Below, piece by piece: positions 8,639 to 17,999 of a stretch of 64,000 nucleotides of DNA. Origin of the DNA: Flavobacteriales bacterium UBA952 (lineage in GTDB: Bacteria; Bacteroidota; Bacteroidia; Flavobacteriales_D; Crocinitomicaceae); assembly GCA_002293185.1 (NCBI GenBank), contig DBCS01000008.1, forward strand, positions 152,443 to 216,442, read 5' to 3'. Position 1 is the first letter of the stretch, and each line of letters opens with the position of its first letter. The translations under genes were made by a program, and so were the position numbers. The notes under the pieces were generated by a model. It did no database searches and was not told the origin of the DNA. It was given only the letters and a program-made list of their open reading frames with translations.

Positions 8639-9802
8639 CGAAATAAATTTACTTCCTTCACGGACAACCCTACGGAGTAAAGGATTTGGTCTGTAGCGAT
8701 TTTCGCCATATTCTGCGAAAAGCTTTTCGAGTTTTTCCAAAACCCATGCTGGCCCTAATTCATCGGCCCAAGCCAATAGTCCTTTGGGGTAATTTACGCC
8801 TTTGGTCATGGCTAGGTCAACAGCCTGTGGGCTTGCCACCTGCATAAACACCGCATCGGCGGCTTCATTGATGAGTAATACAAGGATTCTTTCAAAAATA
8901 TAGGTACCTAACTGGGAATCCTCGATTGCTGCTGACGCTTGTGCGTTTTCACTGTAGTCATAGAAGCCCCGACCAGTTTTACGGCCTAAAAAACCAGCTT
9001 CCATGTGCCTTTTTTGTGTAAAGGAGGGCTTGAAACGCGGGTCGTAATAAAAAGCCGAAAAAACGGTTTCAGTTACGGTATAATTGATATCATTACCAAT
9101 GTAATCCATGAGGGTGAAGGGCCCCATTTTAAAGCCTCCAATTTGTGTCATGGCCCAGTCTATAGTCGCAAAATCTGCTAAGCCTTCTTCATACATGCGC
9201 AACGCTTCGCCGTAAAATGGCCGTGCTACTCTATTGACGATAAATCCGGGGGTGTCTTTGCAAACCACAACTGTTTTATTCCAGTTGGTGATGAGCGTTT
9301 CGATAGCGTTGGTAGTTTCAACAGAAGTTGCCACACCCGGAATGACTTCTACAAGCGGCATCAGGGTAGCAGGATTAAAAAAGTGAATACCCAAAAAGCG
9401 GCTTGGATTTTGCAAGCAAGCCCCAATTGATGCAATGGACAACGAAGAGGTATTGCTAGCCAAAATGCAATTGGAGCCAATCGTTTGTTCTAGTTGTTGA
9501 AATAATTGATGTTTGATTTCGAGTTTTTCAATAATTGCCTCGATAACCAAACTTGCTGCACTGTGGTCACTGAGTAGGGTAGAGTAGGTCAGGCTGGATT
9601 TGATGGTCTCTGCTTTCTCAGAGGAGAACTTTCCTTTTTCAACTAATTTATCAAGACTTTTTATAATTTGTTGTTCAGCCCGTTGTAATTGCTCAGGGTT
9701 GGTATCCGTTAAGACCACCTTGTGTCCGGCTTGTGCCGCAACTTGCGCAATACCTGCACCCATAGTGCCTGCGCCAACAACGCCTATTTGACCTTTCATC
9801 AT
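8636..9802 (-). CDS. 3-hydroxyacyl-CoA dehydrogenase (PaaH/FadB2 type)
   Basis: 388 residues. It oxidises 3-hydroxyacyl-CoA to 3-ketoacyl-CoA with NAD. The Rossmann loop GVVGAGTMGAGIAQ opens the protein. ASNTSSLSI and the catalytic HFFNPATLMPLVEVI (His and Glu dyad) follow, then the KDTPGFIVNRVARP block. The C-terminal extension with GVNYPKGLLAWAD is a partial second 3HCDH domain, as in PaaH. Tandem ATGs occur at 9802 and 9799; the upstream gene's TAA overlaps the first. Pairing with a PaaG-like enzyme suggests phenylacetate-type or general beta-oxidation; the other paa genes are not here. Confidence 0.9.
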   Translation of the reverse strand: MMKGQIGVVGAGTMGAGIAQVAAQAGHKVVLTDTNPEQLQRAEQQIIKSLDKLVEKGKFSSEKAETIKSSLTYSTLLSDHSAASLVIEAIIEKLEIKHQLFQQLEQTIGSNCILASNTSSLSIASIGACLQNPSRFLGIHFFNPATLMPLVEVIPGVATSVETTNAIETLITNWNKTVVVCKDTPGFIVNRVARPFYGEALRMYEEGLADFATIDWAMTQIGGFKMGPFTLMDYIGNDINYTVTETVFSAFYYDPRFKPSFTQKRHMEAGFLGRKTGRGFYDYSENAQASAAIEDSQLGTYIFERILVLLINEAADAVFMQVASPQAVDLAMTKGVNYPKGLLAWADELGPAWVLEKLEKLFAEYGENRYRPNPLLRRVVREGSKFIS

Positions 9803-10578
9803 TAGTTTCCTTTAAATTCAGGGCTTCTTTTTTCAAGAAATGCTTGTACGCCTTCCTTGAAATCATGTGTTTGCCCTGCTTGGGTTTGTAATTTTTCTTC
9901 GAGTGCCAACTGCGCGCCTAGATCTTGGTTAAAGCCAGCATCTACAGCTTTTTTGGTAAGACCGAGGGCTTTGGTAGGCATTTTTGCCAATTGCTGAGCT
10001 AACTGTGCCACCATACTTTCAAACTCGGTATCAGGTACAGCTTTGTATATCATATTCATTTGTTCGGCGTCTTTAGCAGCAACTTTTTCACCGGTCATCA
10101 TGAGTGCCAGTGCTTTTTGCATGCCAACTAATCTCGGAAGAAAAAAGGTGCCACCAGAATCTGGGATGAGTCCAATTTTAGAGAACGCTTGAATAAAAGC
10201 AGCACTTTCTTTGGCTATTACGAGGTCACAGGCCAGTGCAATATTAGCTCCGGCTCCGGCAGCGACGCCATTTACTGCAGCAATTACTGGTTTTTCGAGT
10301 GCCCTGATTTTCAATATAATCGGGTTGTAATGTTTGCTCACAATTTCTTGAAGAGCGGGCCCATGTGGGTCAGTAGCTTCAGCTAAGTCCTGACCCGCGC
10401 AAAAGGCTTTGCCTTCGCCAGTGAGTACCACCGCTCTGATGTGGTCATCGGTACTGCAGCGATCGAGCTCGGCTTGTAATTGCAAGGCCATGCTGCGGTT
10501 AAAAGAATTGAAAACGCTTGGTCGGTTGAGTGTTAGGGTCAGCACGCCATTTTCAAGGTGAGTGAGAATTTCTTGCAT
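9802..10578 (-). CDS. Enoyl-CoA hydratase/isomerase, PaaG-like
   Basis: 258 residues, crotonase superfamily. The oxyanion-hole segments GEGKAFCAGQDL and NGVAAGAGANIALACDL are clear. The IPDSGGTFFLPRLVG block, with an Asp in place of the hydratase Glu, is typical of PaaG, the 1,2-epoxyphenylacetyl-CoA isomerase. A generic enoyl-CoA isomerase is possible. It is sandwiched between a WYL regulator gene (3-nt gap) and the 3-hydroxyacyl-CoA dehydrogenase (start and stop overlap), so these two enzymes probably act in sequence on acyl-CoA. Confidence 0.85.
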   Translation of the reverse strand: MQEILTHLENGVLTLTLNRPSVFNSFNRSMALQLQAELDRCSTDDHIRAVVLTGEGKAFCAGQDLAEATDPHGPALQEIVSKHYNPIILKIRALEKPVIAAVNGVAAGAGANIALACDLVIAKESAAFIQAFSKIGLIPDSGGTFFLPRLVGMQKALALMMTGEKVAAKDAEQMNMIYKAVPDTEFESMVAQLAQQLAKMPTKALGLTKKAVDAGFNQDLGAQLALEEKLQTQAGQTHDFKEGVQAFLEKRSPEFKGN

Positions 10579-10581
10579 AGG

Positions 10582-11589
10582 TTAAGATTGATATCGATTG
10601 AGCAACGCTTGTCCACGTTCTTTTAAAGTGAGGCGCAAACTGGCTGGTTCGAGCACCTCAACTTCTCCGGCGTAGCCAAGTAGGTTTCGGATAAACTCTT
10701 CTGTTATTAAAATACGCAGTTCAAAAAGGCTGTAATCTGCTTTTTTTTCGATGATTTGTTGAGAGGCATGAAAAGCTTGAGTTTCGATATAACGAGCAGC
10801 CACGGCATCTGCTTTTATGATGACGCGAAGCGCCTCTCCTTTAAAAGCTGTGATTCCAACGGCATCGCGAAAATAAGCAGTTGCATCGAAGTCTTCCGGA
10901 ACTTGAGCTGCCTCCGCGAGCAATTGGAGCTCAGACATCCGGTCGAGTGCAAAAGTCATGATGTCCTGCTTTTGAATGTCATAAGAAATGAGATACCAAC
11001 GGTTGCGGTATTCTTTCAAAAATAAGGGGCTTACTTTTCTAGGTTTAGCTTGTTGTTGCTGAAAACTAGTGTACATAAACCAGACGCGTTTTTTTGCTTG
11101 TACACCTTCTAGAAGCATAGGCAGATACTCGTTCCCACCTGTAGAAACTGCAGATTCAAACTGAATAAATTTCGAGAGTTCTTCACTTTGGTCGCCAACG
11201 GCAACGCGGTCTACGATTTTATCTATGGCCAAACCAAATTGTTGAAAAAACGGTACTTCTCTAAATTGTTGTAAGGTGGAGACCGCAAAACGGATCGAGG
11301 AAAGCTCGTCTTCTGTGAGCGGAACATCATTGATACTGAAGTCTGGGTCTTCGTAGAAGTAGCCTCCATTTTTTTTACTAAAGCGAATAGGTGCGTCGTG
11401 TTCTATTTTCATGGTAAACAAGTCCTTTTCGATTGTTGACGCACAAATATGGGCGCCTGATTCAGAACCAAAAAGTGCTTCCTCACAAGCTGTACGAAGC
11501 CTTTCTTTGGACGGAAAAGGCTTGTACTTGTTGCGCAACATCCGGTCGATGATGCGATAGCGAATGAGGGCGTTTTTGATATGGGGCAT
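10582..11589 (-). CDS. WYL-domain transcriptional regulator
   Basis: 335 residues. The N-terminal ~80 residues resemble the winged-helix module of the YafY/WYL family (NALIRYRIIDRMLRNKYKPF). Residues about 150-250 hold the WYL domain, with the signature variant NRWYLISYD and DRMSEL. A C-terminal WCX-like segment follows (IETQAFHASQQIIEK to the end). WYL regulators bind ligands such as nucleic-acid fragments or nucleotides and control DNA-damage or metabolic genes. It shares a 1-nt start/stop overlap with the upstream 471-residue protein gene, so it may control this operon; the ligand is unknown. Confidence 0.85.
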   Translation of the reverse strand: MPHIKNALIRYRIIDRMLRNKYKPFPSKERLRTACEEALFGSESGAHICASTIEKDLFTMKIEHDAPIRFSKKNGGYFYEDPDFSINDVPLTEDELSSIRFAVSTLQQFREVPFFQQFGLAIDKIVDRVAVGDQSEELSKFIQFESAVSTGGNEYLPMLLEGVQAKKRVWFMYTSFQQQQAKPRKVSPLFLKEYRNRWYLISYDIQKQDIMTFALDRMSELQLLAEAAQVPEDFDATAYFRDAVGITAFKGEALRVIIKADAVAARYIETQAFHASQQIIEKKADYSLFELRILITEEFIRNLLGYAGEVEVLEPASLRLTLKERGQALLNRYQS

Positions 11590-13004
11590 TAATGTTTTTC
11601 CAATTTTTGTTGGTACCCGAAGAGTTCAAAAAACTTAATGGCCTTTACAACTTCATAAGGAACGTCGTCTTCCCAACTGTGGGCATTTGCTTTAATTTTA
11701 CTCAGTACATCGTCCGAAAGGATGTGTAACAAACTCGTGTCGTATTCTTGCAAAGATGTGATTTTGTCATTGGCTTGCATGTAGTTAAGTAAGCCCATCA
11801 AATTGTCGGGAAGTTTGATATTTCCCAAATGGTACAAACTGCCATCTTCTACGTTGATTGCTGGATATACATATAGCTTTACGTTGTGTCCGAAACCGCG
11901 GCCAAATGCTTCAAGCAAGCCACCGGGTAGGTTATCGTAATACTTTTCGTCAAAAATGATGTGTAGGTTATAGATACCCATAATGACACCCACCAAGTTT
12001 CCGCGTGCAATTGAGGAGAGGTATTCGAGCATCTTATAATGCTTAAGGTAGTTAGATACCATAACGGTATAGCCAAGAGAACCTAGCAACTCTGCACGAT
12101 CTAGAAAATCTTTGTCTGATATTTTGCCATCGGCGGTGAGGTCTTTGAGCGTGAGTTCAAACACGACTTCTAGTTGTTCAGGCTTGACGCGTTTTTCTTT
12201 GGCAAAAGCAGCTCTAGCACGTTCGATCATGTCGATATGTACTTTAGTTACCGGTCTGAAACGACCACGCATGAGCAAAATATTTTTTTTGTACAAGGCA
12301 GTAGAGGGCTGCATGACATTTTTAGCAAGGTCGAACATGGTGGCGTTGGTGATGCCGCGTCGGACCAAATTGAGGGCAATGATGCGGTTGTCCATGTCTT
12401 CAAAGTCCGGACCAGAGATGCGAAGCATATCGATTTCCATGCGGTCTGGGGGTAAGCGATGTACAATTCCATCAATGAATCCGTCGATATCTCCGGCTTG
12501 AAAATAACATGCATAGATGAGGTTGACCCCTAAAATTCCTAGGGCTTCTTGTTGTGCTTTATGGCTGTTGTCGTGCATTTTGATATGCAAAATGACATCG
12601 TTGGGTTTGCTGTCATTGCTGAGTTGAAAACGTACGCCAACCCATCCTTGACCCTGATTGGTTTTGTGATAATTTAAAGACTCTACGGTGTTACAAAATG
12701 CAAAAAAACGGGCTTCTCGGTTTTTAATGGGGAGGATTGTCTCTAGGTGTTTGAATTCGGTCTTGAGCATGGTCAGCAGGCGCTCCTCGCATACGTATCG
12801 GGCGGTTTCTCCGTACATAGAATCCGAAACTTTCATGTCGTATGCCGATTGCGTGTAGGCTATTGTGCCCGAGCTTCCGCCGGCTTTAAAAAAATTGGCA
12901 GCAACCTCTTGACCTGCTCCAATTTCTGCAAAACAGCCGTAGATGTCTGGGGTAAGATTGATCTTTAAAGCCTTGTCTTCGGTGGTTAAACGACTTGCGC
13001 TCAT
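11589..13004 (-). CDS. Conserved 471-residue protein of unknown function
   Basis: The protein opens with ALKINLTPDIYGCFAEIGAG and contains LMRGRFRPVTKVHID at about residues 265-280. I recognise it as a long, well-conserved family in Bacteroidota and some other bacteria. It is often named nicotinate-nucleotide adenylyltransferase, but I see no H-x-G-H nucleotidyltransferase motif: the nearest match reads T-K-V-H. No signal peptide or membrane segment is seen, so it is probably cytoplasmic. It lies 1 nt after the MbnH-like gene and overlaps the WYL gene by 1 nt. The function should be treated as unknown. Confidence 0.7.
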   Translation of the reverse strand: MSASRLTTEDKALKINLTPDIYGCFAEIGAGQEVAANFFKAGGSSGTIAYTQSAYDMKVSDSMYGETARYVCEERLLTMLKTEFKHLETILPIKNREARFFAFCNTVESLNYHKTNQGQGWVGVRFQLSNDSKPNDVILHIKMHDNSHKAQQEALGILGVNLIYACYFQAGDIDGFIDGIVHRLPPDRMEIDMLRISGPDFEDMDNRIIALNLVRRGITNATMFDLAKNVMQPSTALYKKNILLMRGRFRPVTKVHIDMIERARAAFAKEKRVKPEQLEVVFELTLKDLTADGKISDKDFLDRAELLGSLGYTVMVSNYLKHYKMLEYLSSIARGNLVGVIMGIYNLHIIFDEKYYDNLPGGLLEAFGRGFGHNVKLYVYPAINVEDGSLYHLGNIKLPDNLMGLLNYMQANDKITSLQEYDTSLLHILSDDVLSKIKANAHSWEDDVPYEVVKAIKFFELFGYQQKLEKH

Positions 13005-13005
13005 G

Positions 13006-14082
13006 TTAGTGTGGATCTTTGAATTTTGGATTGGAGATAAAAGAGTTGTCGGTCAGGGTATGTAAAAATTTCTTGAGCAAGTATTTTTCTTGGGTGCTTA
13101 ACTGAACGCCTCCTTGGTCAGCAAATTCGATCAGCGGATCTATGGTTGGCGAAACATGCACACCGCTCGAGTAATGTTCAATGACTTGGTCAAGAGTTTG
13201 AAAACGACCGTCGTGCATGTATGGAGCACTGAGCGCAATGTTGCGCAAGGTAGGAACTTTGAATTTGCCGTAGTCTTCGGGGTTTCCAGTAACAGCTCCT
13301 CTTCCTAAATCGCTAAAGTTGGGGTCGAGTCCATTATTGCTGTATTTTTTGACGCGCATCAGCGGGCCGTTGTGACAATGAAAGCAATCGGCGCCATTGA
13401 GGCTCTTGAAGAGATCGTAGCCTGCCCATTCTTCTACATCTACGGTTTGCAGTGTGTTTTGCTCTTGGGTAGTAAGCGTCATGCCATTTTCAAATTTGTA
13501 CATGACATCGTACTTCGATGAGGCTGAAATCATGGTTCGAATAAATTGGGCGATTGCTTTGGCCACTTTTGTTGAGTCGATACCAGGCTCGCCAAAAGCT
13601 CGGTAGAATTTGTTGCGGTAGTTGATGTCGAGGTTCAGTTTGTAAACTGCGTCGGACCAACTCTGGTGCATTTCGATGGGGTTGGGAATGGGCTCTAAAA
13701 TTTGTTCTTCCAATGAAGACGCACGGCCGTCCCAAAAAAAGAAGTTGTCCCAGCCTAGGTTGATGAGCGCCATAGAGTTGCGTGTTCCAGCAATACCGTC
13801 TATGCCAACGGAGTACTTATTTGGATCGGAAAAACTGCTCGTTGCAAAATGACAAGAAGCACAGCTCATAGAATCATTACCCGACAAGCGTTTTTCATAG
13901 AACAACCAACGGCCAAGTTCAACACCTTCATTGGTCATGGGGTTATCTGCCGGAATAAGCATGTCCGGAAAATGACTTGGAATTTCTAATGCGTAAGGCG
14001 TGGCTTGGAAGCTCGCTTTGTCTTTTTTACATGCGCTGAATAAGGTAAGGAGGCCAAAAAAGACGAGCAAATTTTTCATCAA
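13006..14082 (-). CDS. Di-haem MauG/MbnH-type cytochrome c peroxidase lipoprotein
   Basis: 358 residues. The N-terminus MMKNLLVFFGLLTLFSACKK is a lipoprotein signal with Cys 18. Two haem-binding CxxCH motifs, CASCH (residues 74-78) and CFHCH (233-237), mark the cytochrome-c peroxidase/MauG family, as do RNSMALINLGWDNFFFWDGR and the C-terminal PTLRNIALSAPYMHDGR. The gene overlaps an MbnP-like gene by 4 nt (ATGA). MbnH enzymes use a bis-Fe(IV) state to convert a Trp of the partner MbnP to kynurenine, so MbnH is a better call than a general peroxide-scavenging enzyme. Probably periplasmic. Confidence 0.87.
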   Translation of the reverse strand: MMKNLLVFFGLLTLFSACKKDKASFQATPYALEIPSHFPDMLIPADNPMTNEGVELGRWLFYEKRLSGNDSMSCASCHFATSSFSDPNKYSVGIDGIAGTRNSMALINLGWDNFFFWDGRASSLEEQILEPIPNPIEMHQSWSDAVYKLNLDINYRNKFYRAFGEPGIDSTKVAKAIAQFIRTMISASSKYDVMYKFENGMTLTTQEQNTLQTVDVEEWAGYDLFKSLNGADCFHCHNGPLMRVKKYSNNGLDPNFSDLGRGAVTGNPEDYGKFKVPTLRNIALSAPYMHDGRFQTLDQVIEHYSSGVHVSPTIDPLIEFADQGGVQLSTQEKYLLKKFLHTLTDNSFISNPKFKDPH

Positions 14083-14816
14083 TAGGGGCTTAATGCATTT
14101 TTAAAGTTGGAAATTACTTTTTGAGTGAGCAGCTCCTGACCTGCTGCGGTGTGTGTTAGATTTTCAGTACTTAAATTGATACTGTTGGCACCTTGACCGA
14201 GAAATGCTAGAAGGTCTAGTTTGAGTTTAAACTGATGTAAGTTATTACCCAGGTCTGTCCAGTTGATGTTATTAAATTGCAGCCCCTGAAGGTAGGTGTC
14301 TGTACCGATGTGGAAACTAAAAGATACGTTGGTGTTGGTGCTGGCGTCGGGAATGGTATCTACTTTTCCTTCGATGTTCATGAAAATATAACCGGTACTC
14401 CAACCCCAATGCATCGGGCCAGCATTGCTGATATTTAGTGGGCTCTCGTTTGGAAAAGCGCTAGGATCTAAGTGATTGAGGCTACTATCTACGCCCAAAA
14501 CTGCGCTCAAACTTGGGAATTTAGTATAATCTCCTTCTTTTTTGAAAAGAAGGCTACCGGTTTCGCGGTAATCTAGCAGTGCGGCCTCATGCAAGGAGGT
14601 ATTCCCATTACCAAAAAGCGTAAAATAACACTTGAGTTCGGTGAACTTTAATTTATAGCCTTCTGGGGTTGTATAGATGCTATCCATATAAAAATTTTGC
14701 CCACCAAAAACGGGTTGAATATCAATTTGTAATTGCGCTTTTGGTGTTTCAGGCTTGTCTTTGTCACATGCGGTAGTCAAGGCCAAAACAAACAGGCAGA
14801 AAAATATAATTCTCAT
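14079..14816 (-). CDS. MbnP-family copper-related lipoprotein
   Basis: 245 residues. The signal ends in LALTTAC, with Cys 17 as lipid anchor. The MbnP hallmark is GPMHWGWSTGYIF: Met 135, His 136, Trp 137, Trp 139. In studied MbnPs a Trp in this region is oxidised to kynurenine by MbnH and the site binds copper. VEF-like beta-strand repeats (LKFTELKCYFTLFGNG, VSFSFHIG) fit the family. It is the first gene of the operon and directly precedes the MbnH-like gene with a 4-nt overlap, as in known mbnPH pairs. No methanobactin genes are nearby. Confidence 0.82.
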   Translation of the reverse strand: MRIIFFCLFVLALTTACDKDKPETPKAQLQIDIQPVFGGQNFYMDSIYTTPEGYKLKFTELKCYFTLFGNGNTSLHEAALLDYRETGSLLFKKEGDYTKFPSLSAVLGVDSSLNHLDPSAFPNESPLNISNAGPMHWGWSTGYIFMNIEGKVDTIPDASTNTNVSFSFHIGTDTYLQGLQFNNINWTDLGNNLHQFKLKLDLLAFLGQGANSINLSTENLTHTAAGQELLTQKVISNFKNALSPY

Positions 14817-14820
14817 CTAA

Positions 14821-14828
14821 CAAAAATA
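14821..14828 (-). promoter_or_regulatory. -7 element 4 nt before the mbnP-like start
   Basis: Minus strand reads TATTTTTG, TTAG, then the ATG at 14816. The expected transcript starts at or beside the start codon and heads the six-gene operon. Confidence 0.55.
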
Positions 14829-14885
14829 CGTCAAAACGCTCAAAATGTTCTTACTTTTAGTAAAAGTTAAGCCCAAAATCAACGA

Positions 14886-17800
14886 ATGCTCCAAGAATCT
14901 TCAAAAGCCCTCCGTATTTATGCTGCTTCAGCAGGGAGTGGCAAGACCCATCGCCTTGTTTTAGAATACCTTAAGATCCTACTCACCGACGCTAATTTTC
15001 GTCAAAAGTTCAAGCATATCGTCGCCATGACCTTCACCAATAAGGCTGCCAACGAAATGAAAGAACGCATCCTTCAAACGCTCAGCGGCTTGGCTTATCC
15101 GGCAAGTGCCAATTCCAAAACAAGCGCACTCAAAGCCGATCTTTTAAAAGAAACACAACTCACCGAAAGTCAATTGCAGCAACGCGCAGCAGGTTCTTTG
15201 CAAGGAATTCTACACCACTACGAAGATTTCAATATTTCGACAATCGATAAATTCAATTTACGCCTGATTCGTTCCTTTAGCCGAGACCTTGACCTTCCGG
15301 CCGACTTTGAAGTAGTGCTCAATGAAAAATTAATATTGGATGAAGTTTTAGATCTACTCATCGCAAGGCTCGGCCAACCAGACGCTCAAGAACTCACAAG
15401 CTGGATGCTTGCCTATGCCCGAACCAAGGTGGCAGAAGGTGAGTCCTGGGATTTTAAAAAGTCTTTGCTCCAATTTTCAGAAGTACTTGGAAAAGAACGC
15501 AATGTAAAAGAAGTGGAGCAGCTTATTTCCGGAACTTATTCTCCAGATGCCTATGCCCATTTTAAAACCCAAGCCGAACAAGTTAAAAATGACTTTTTAC
15601 AACAGTGCCAAGAGGTTCATGCTTTGGCTGCACCCTACAAAGGACTTCAATTTAAAACAGCAACCGATCAAAAACGCATAGATGCGCTCGTCGAAGATCC
15701 ATACTGGGGCCTTGGCAAGCAAAAAGGGCCATTTTACGCCCCAAAATTTCTAACTGCGCTTCAGGAGCATAATTTTGATATTCCGAGTCATGTGAATGAG
15801 GCCCTTTTGAGCTTGTCGGCTGCGTTTGAGCAGGCATTTGCTGCGCATTTACGCATCGAAACCCAACGCAAAAACTTTTACAATATGGCCTTGCTTCAGT
15901 ATGTGACACAGCAAACCAAGGCCCTTATGACCGCTCAGCAGCAAATTCGCATTTCAGAATTTAATCAGCTCATTAGTCAATTGGTCAAAGGTGAGCAAGC
16001 ACCTTATATCTATGAGCGTTTGGGCATTCGTTACGAGCACTTTTTGCTCGATGAATTTCAGGATACATCGCGCTTGCAGTGGGTCAATATGATTCCACTC
16101 GTACTAGAAGCTATCGCCTATGAGCGCCCAAATCTAATTGTCGGCGATGCCAAACAAAGTATCTATCGTTTCAACAATGGCTTGGCCGAACAATTTGTGG
16201 CGCTTCCAAGTTTGTACAACCCCGACAACGATCCTCAAATAGCACTCACGAGCAGACGTTTCGAGACCAGTGGTTTCAAGCAAAGTTTGTTAGATAACTA
16301 TCGGTCGGCCGCTGAAATAGTACAATTTAATAATCAACTTTTTGAGCGCTTGGCGCTTTCTTTACCACTCCAGCACAGGGCTTTTTATGAGAACTTAAGT
16401 CAAAATCCAAAGTCTGCAAAGACCGGTTTCATTCAAATCGAAAGTCTCGTTAATGAGCTTCCTGATGCTTGGCTTTTTGAGAAAATCCTCGGAACTATAG
16501 ACGATGTGCTTGAGGACGGTTACAGGCCCTGTGATATCTGTATTCTGACCGAAACAAATAAAAAAGGAAATGCAATTGCCCTTTCCTTGACCCAAGCAGG
16601 CAAGCAGGTGGTCTCTCAAGACTCGCTTTTGTTGTATGCTAATCCTTTGGTTCAGCTCTTTTTACTTTACCTTAAAAAACGCGCTAAACCCGCTAATCCG
16701 ACGCTTGGCAAACGCTTTGCTGAGGCTTATTTACAGGTTAAAGGTAATTTTGATGTTGCTGCATTCATGGCTTATTTCAAGACTTATGAAAAAGAGGGTA
16801 GGAAGGTTCGCTATTTCGATGAGTTGGCATTTTACAAGGCAGAATTTGGTTCCGAGGAGGCTTTTTTTATGCCCTACGAGCACCTTTTTGACCTGCTTCA
16901 AAAGGCAGCTACTTGTTTTCAAATCATTGACACTCAAGAGCCATACGTACATCATTTTTTCGATGTCGCTTTTCAATTTCAACTCAACCGCAATGCAGAA
17001 TTGCTTCCTTTCATTGACTTTATCGAACAGCATAAAGACAAACTAGCCCTCCAAATGCCAGAGTCTACAGAAGCCATACGCATCATGACCATTCACAAGG
17101 CGAAAGGCTTGGAGTTTCCTGTAGTACTCATGCCGAGTCTTGACTTTAGAACCTCACTCCATGGATACACCAAATTTTTAATGCCTGCTGGAGAAGGGTT
17201 GGCCTACGCTTACCCCTCGGATCTCATTCCTGAGTTCAAAACCTTTAAAGAAAAAGAACTCGCGGCAATCTTCCTTGATAAATTAAATTTATTATATGTT
17301 GCACTTACGCGTCCTCAAAGTAGGCTTTACATTTGGAATCATCACAAACCAAAGGGTTTTGGAGCTCAAATTCATGAGCAATTGACACAAATACCGGAAT
17401 TAATGCTGCAAGAGGAGCATGTGTATACGGCAGGGCAGTCCCATGAAGTTGCGCTCTCTGAAAAGGAAAAGGAGTTGCAAAATGCAGCCAAAACCAATTT
17501 TTATCACCCCATGGCGATATCAGACCAATTATGGTATCCATCGCTTTCCTTCAGGAGTCCGGACGCCGAGATCCTTCCCGATCAATTGTTTGGATTGGCA
17601 TTTCACCGTTTCATGTCGCTCTGTCAAAGTCCAGAACAAATGCAGAATGCGCTACAGCAAGCCCTTCAAGAAGGTTCCGTCGCACAGGAGCATATTGCGG
17701 AGCTCACAGTAGCTGTCAATAGATTTTGGTCTCATGTCCAAGAGCAACAACTCCAAGAAGGTATTTTAGAAGAATACAATGAGCAGCGTATTATTGCAGA

Positions 17801-17999
17801 TATCAACCTCGTCAAACAGCCCGATAAAGTGTGGGTTAAGGCAAATGAAGTTGTGGTCATCGATTTTAAAACAGGTTTGCGTCAAGACAGCCATATGCAA
17901 CAAATTATAGCCTATGCAGGCTTGCTAGAAAAGATTTTTAGTTTACCAGTGCGGCCAATTTTGTACTATACGCAGCTAGATTTATTCTTGGAGCTGTAA
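14886..17999 (+). CDS. AddA-type UvrD helicase-nuclease
   Basis: 1037 residues. It is an SF1A helicase fused to a PD-(D/E)xK nuclease, used in double-strand break processing for RecA recombination. Walker A AASAGSGKT is near residue 20. Helicase motif II LLDEFQDTSRLQW, motif III-like GDAKQSIYRFNNG, motif V MTIHKAKGLEFPVV and motif VI LLYVALTRP follow. The nuclease core VVVIDFKTG with QIIAYAGLL is at the C-terminus. AddA normally pairs with AddB; no addB gene is adjacent (neighbours are mbnP-like and a CTP-synthase-like gene). It overlaps the convergent next gene by 18 nt. Confidence 0.88.
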   Translation: MLQESSKALRIYAASAGSGKTHRLVLEYLKILLTDANFRQKFKHIVAMTFTNKAANEMKERILQTLSGLAYPASANSKTSALKADLLKETQLTESQLQQRAAGSLQGILHHYEDFNISTIDKFNLRLIRSFSRDLDLPADFEVVLNEKLILDEVLDLLIARLGQPDAQELTSWMLAYARTKVAEGESWDFKKSLLQFSEVLGKERNVKEVEQLISGTYSPDAYAHFKTQAEQVKNDFLQQCQEVHALAAPYKGLQFKTATDQKRIDALVEDPYWGLGKQKGPFYAPKFLTALQEHNFDIPSHVNEALLSLSAAFEQAFAAHLRIETQRKNFYNMALLQYVTQQTKALMTAQQQIRISEFNQLISQLVKGEQAPYIYERLGIRYEHFLLDEFQDTSRLQWVNMIPLVLEAIAYERPNLIVGDAKQSIYRFNNGLAEQFVALPSLYNPDNDPQIALTSRRFETSGFKQSLLDNYRSAAEIVQFNNQLFERLALSLPLQHRAFYENLSQNPKSAKTGFIQIESLVNELPDAWLFEKILGTIDDVLEDGYRPCDICILTETNKKGNAIALSLTQAGKQVVSQDSLLLYANPLVQLFLLYLKKRAKPANPTLGKRFAEAYLQVKGNFDVAAFMAYFKTYEKEGRKVRYFDELAFYKAEFGSEEAFFMPYEHLFDLLQKAATCFQIIDTQEPYVHHFFDVAFQFQLNRNAELLPFIDFIEQHKDKLALQMPESTEAIRIMTIHKAKGLEFPVVLMPSLDFRTSLHGYTKFLMPAGEGLAYAYPSDLIPEFKTFKEKELAAIFLDKLNLLYVALTRPQSRLYIWNHHKPKGFGAQIHEQLTQIPELMLQEEHVYTAGQSHEVALSEKEKELQNAAKTNFYHPMAISDQLWYPSLSFRSPDAEILPDQLFGLAFHRFMSLCQSPEQMQNALQQALQEGSVAQEHIAELTVAVNRFWSHVQEQQLQEGILEEYNEQRIIADINLVKQPDKVWVKANEVVVIDFKTGLRQDSHMQQIIAYAGLLEKIFSLPVRPILYYTQLDLFLEL

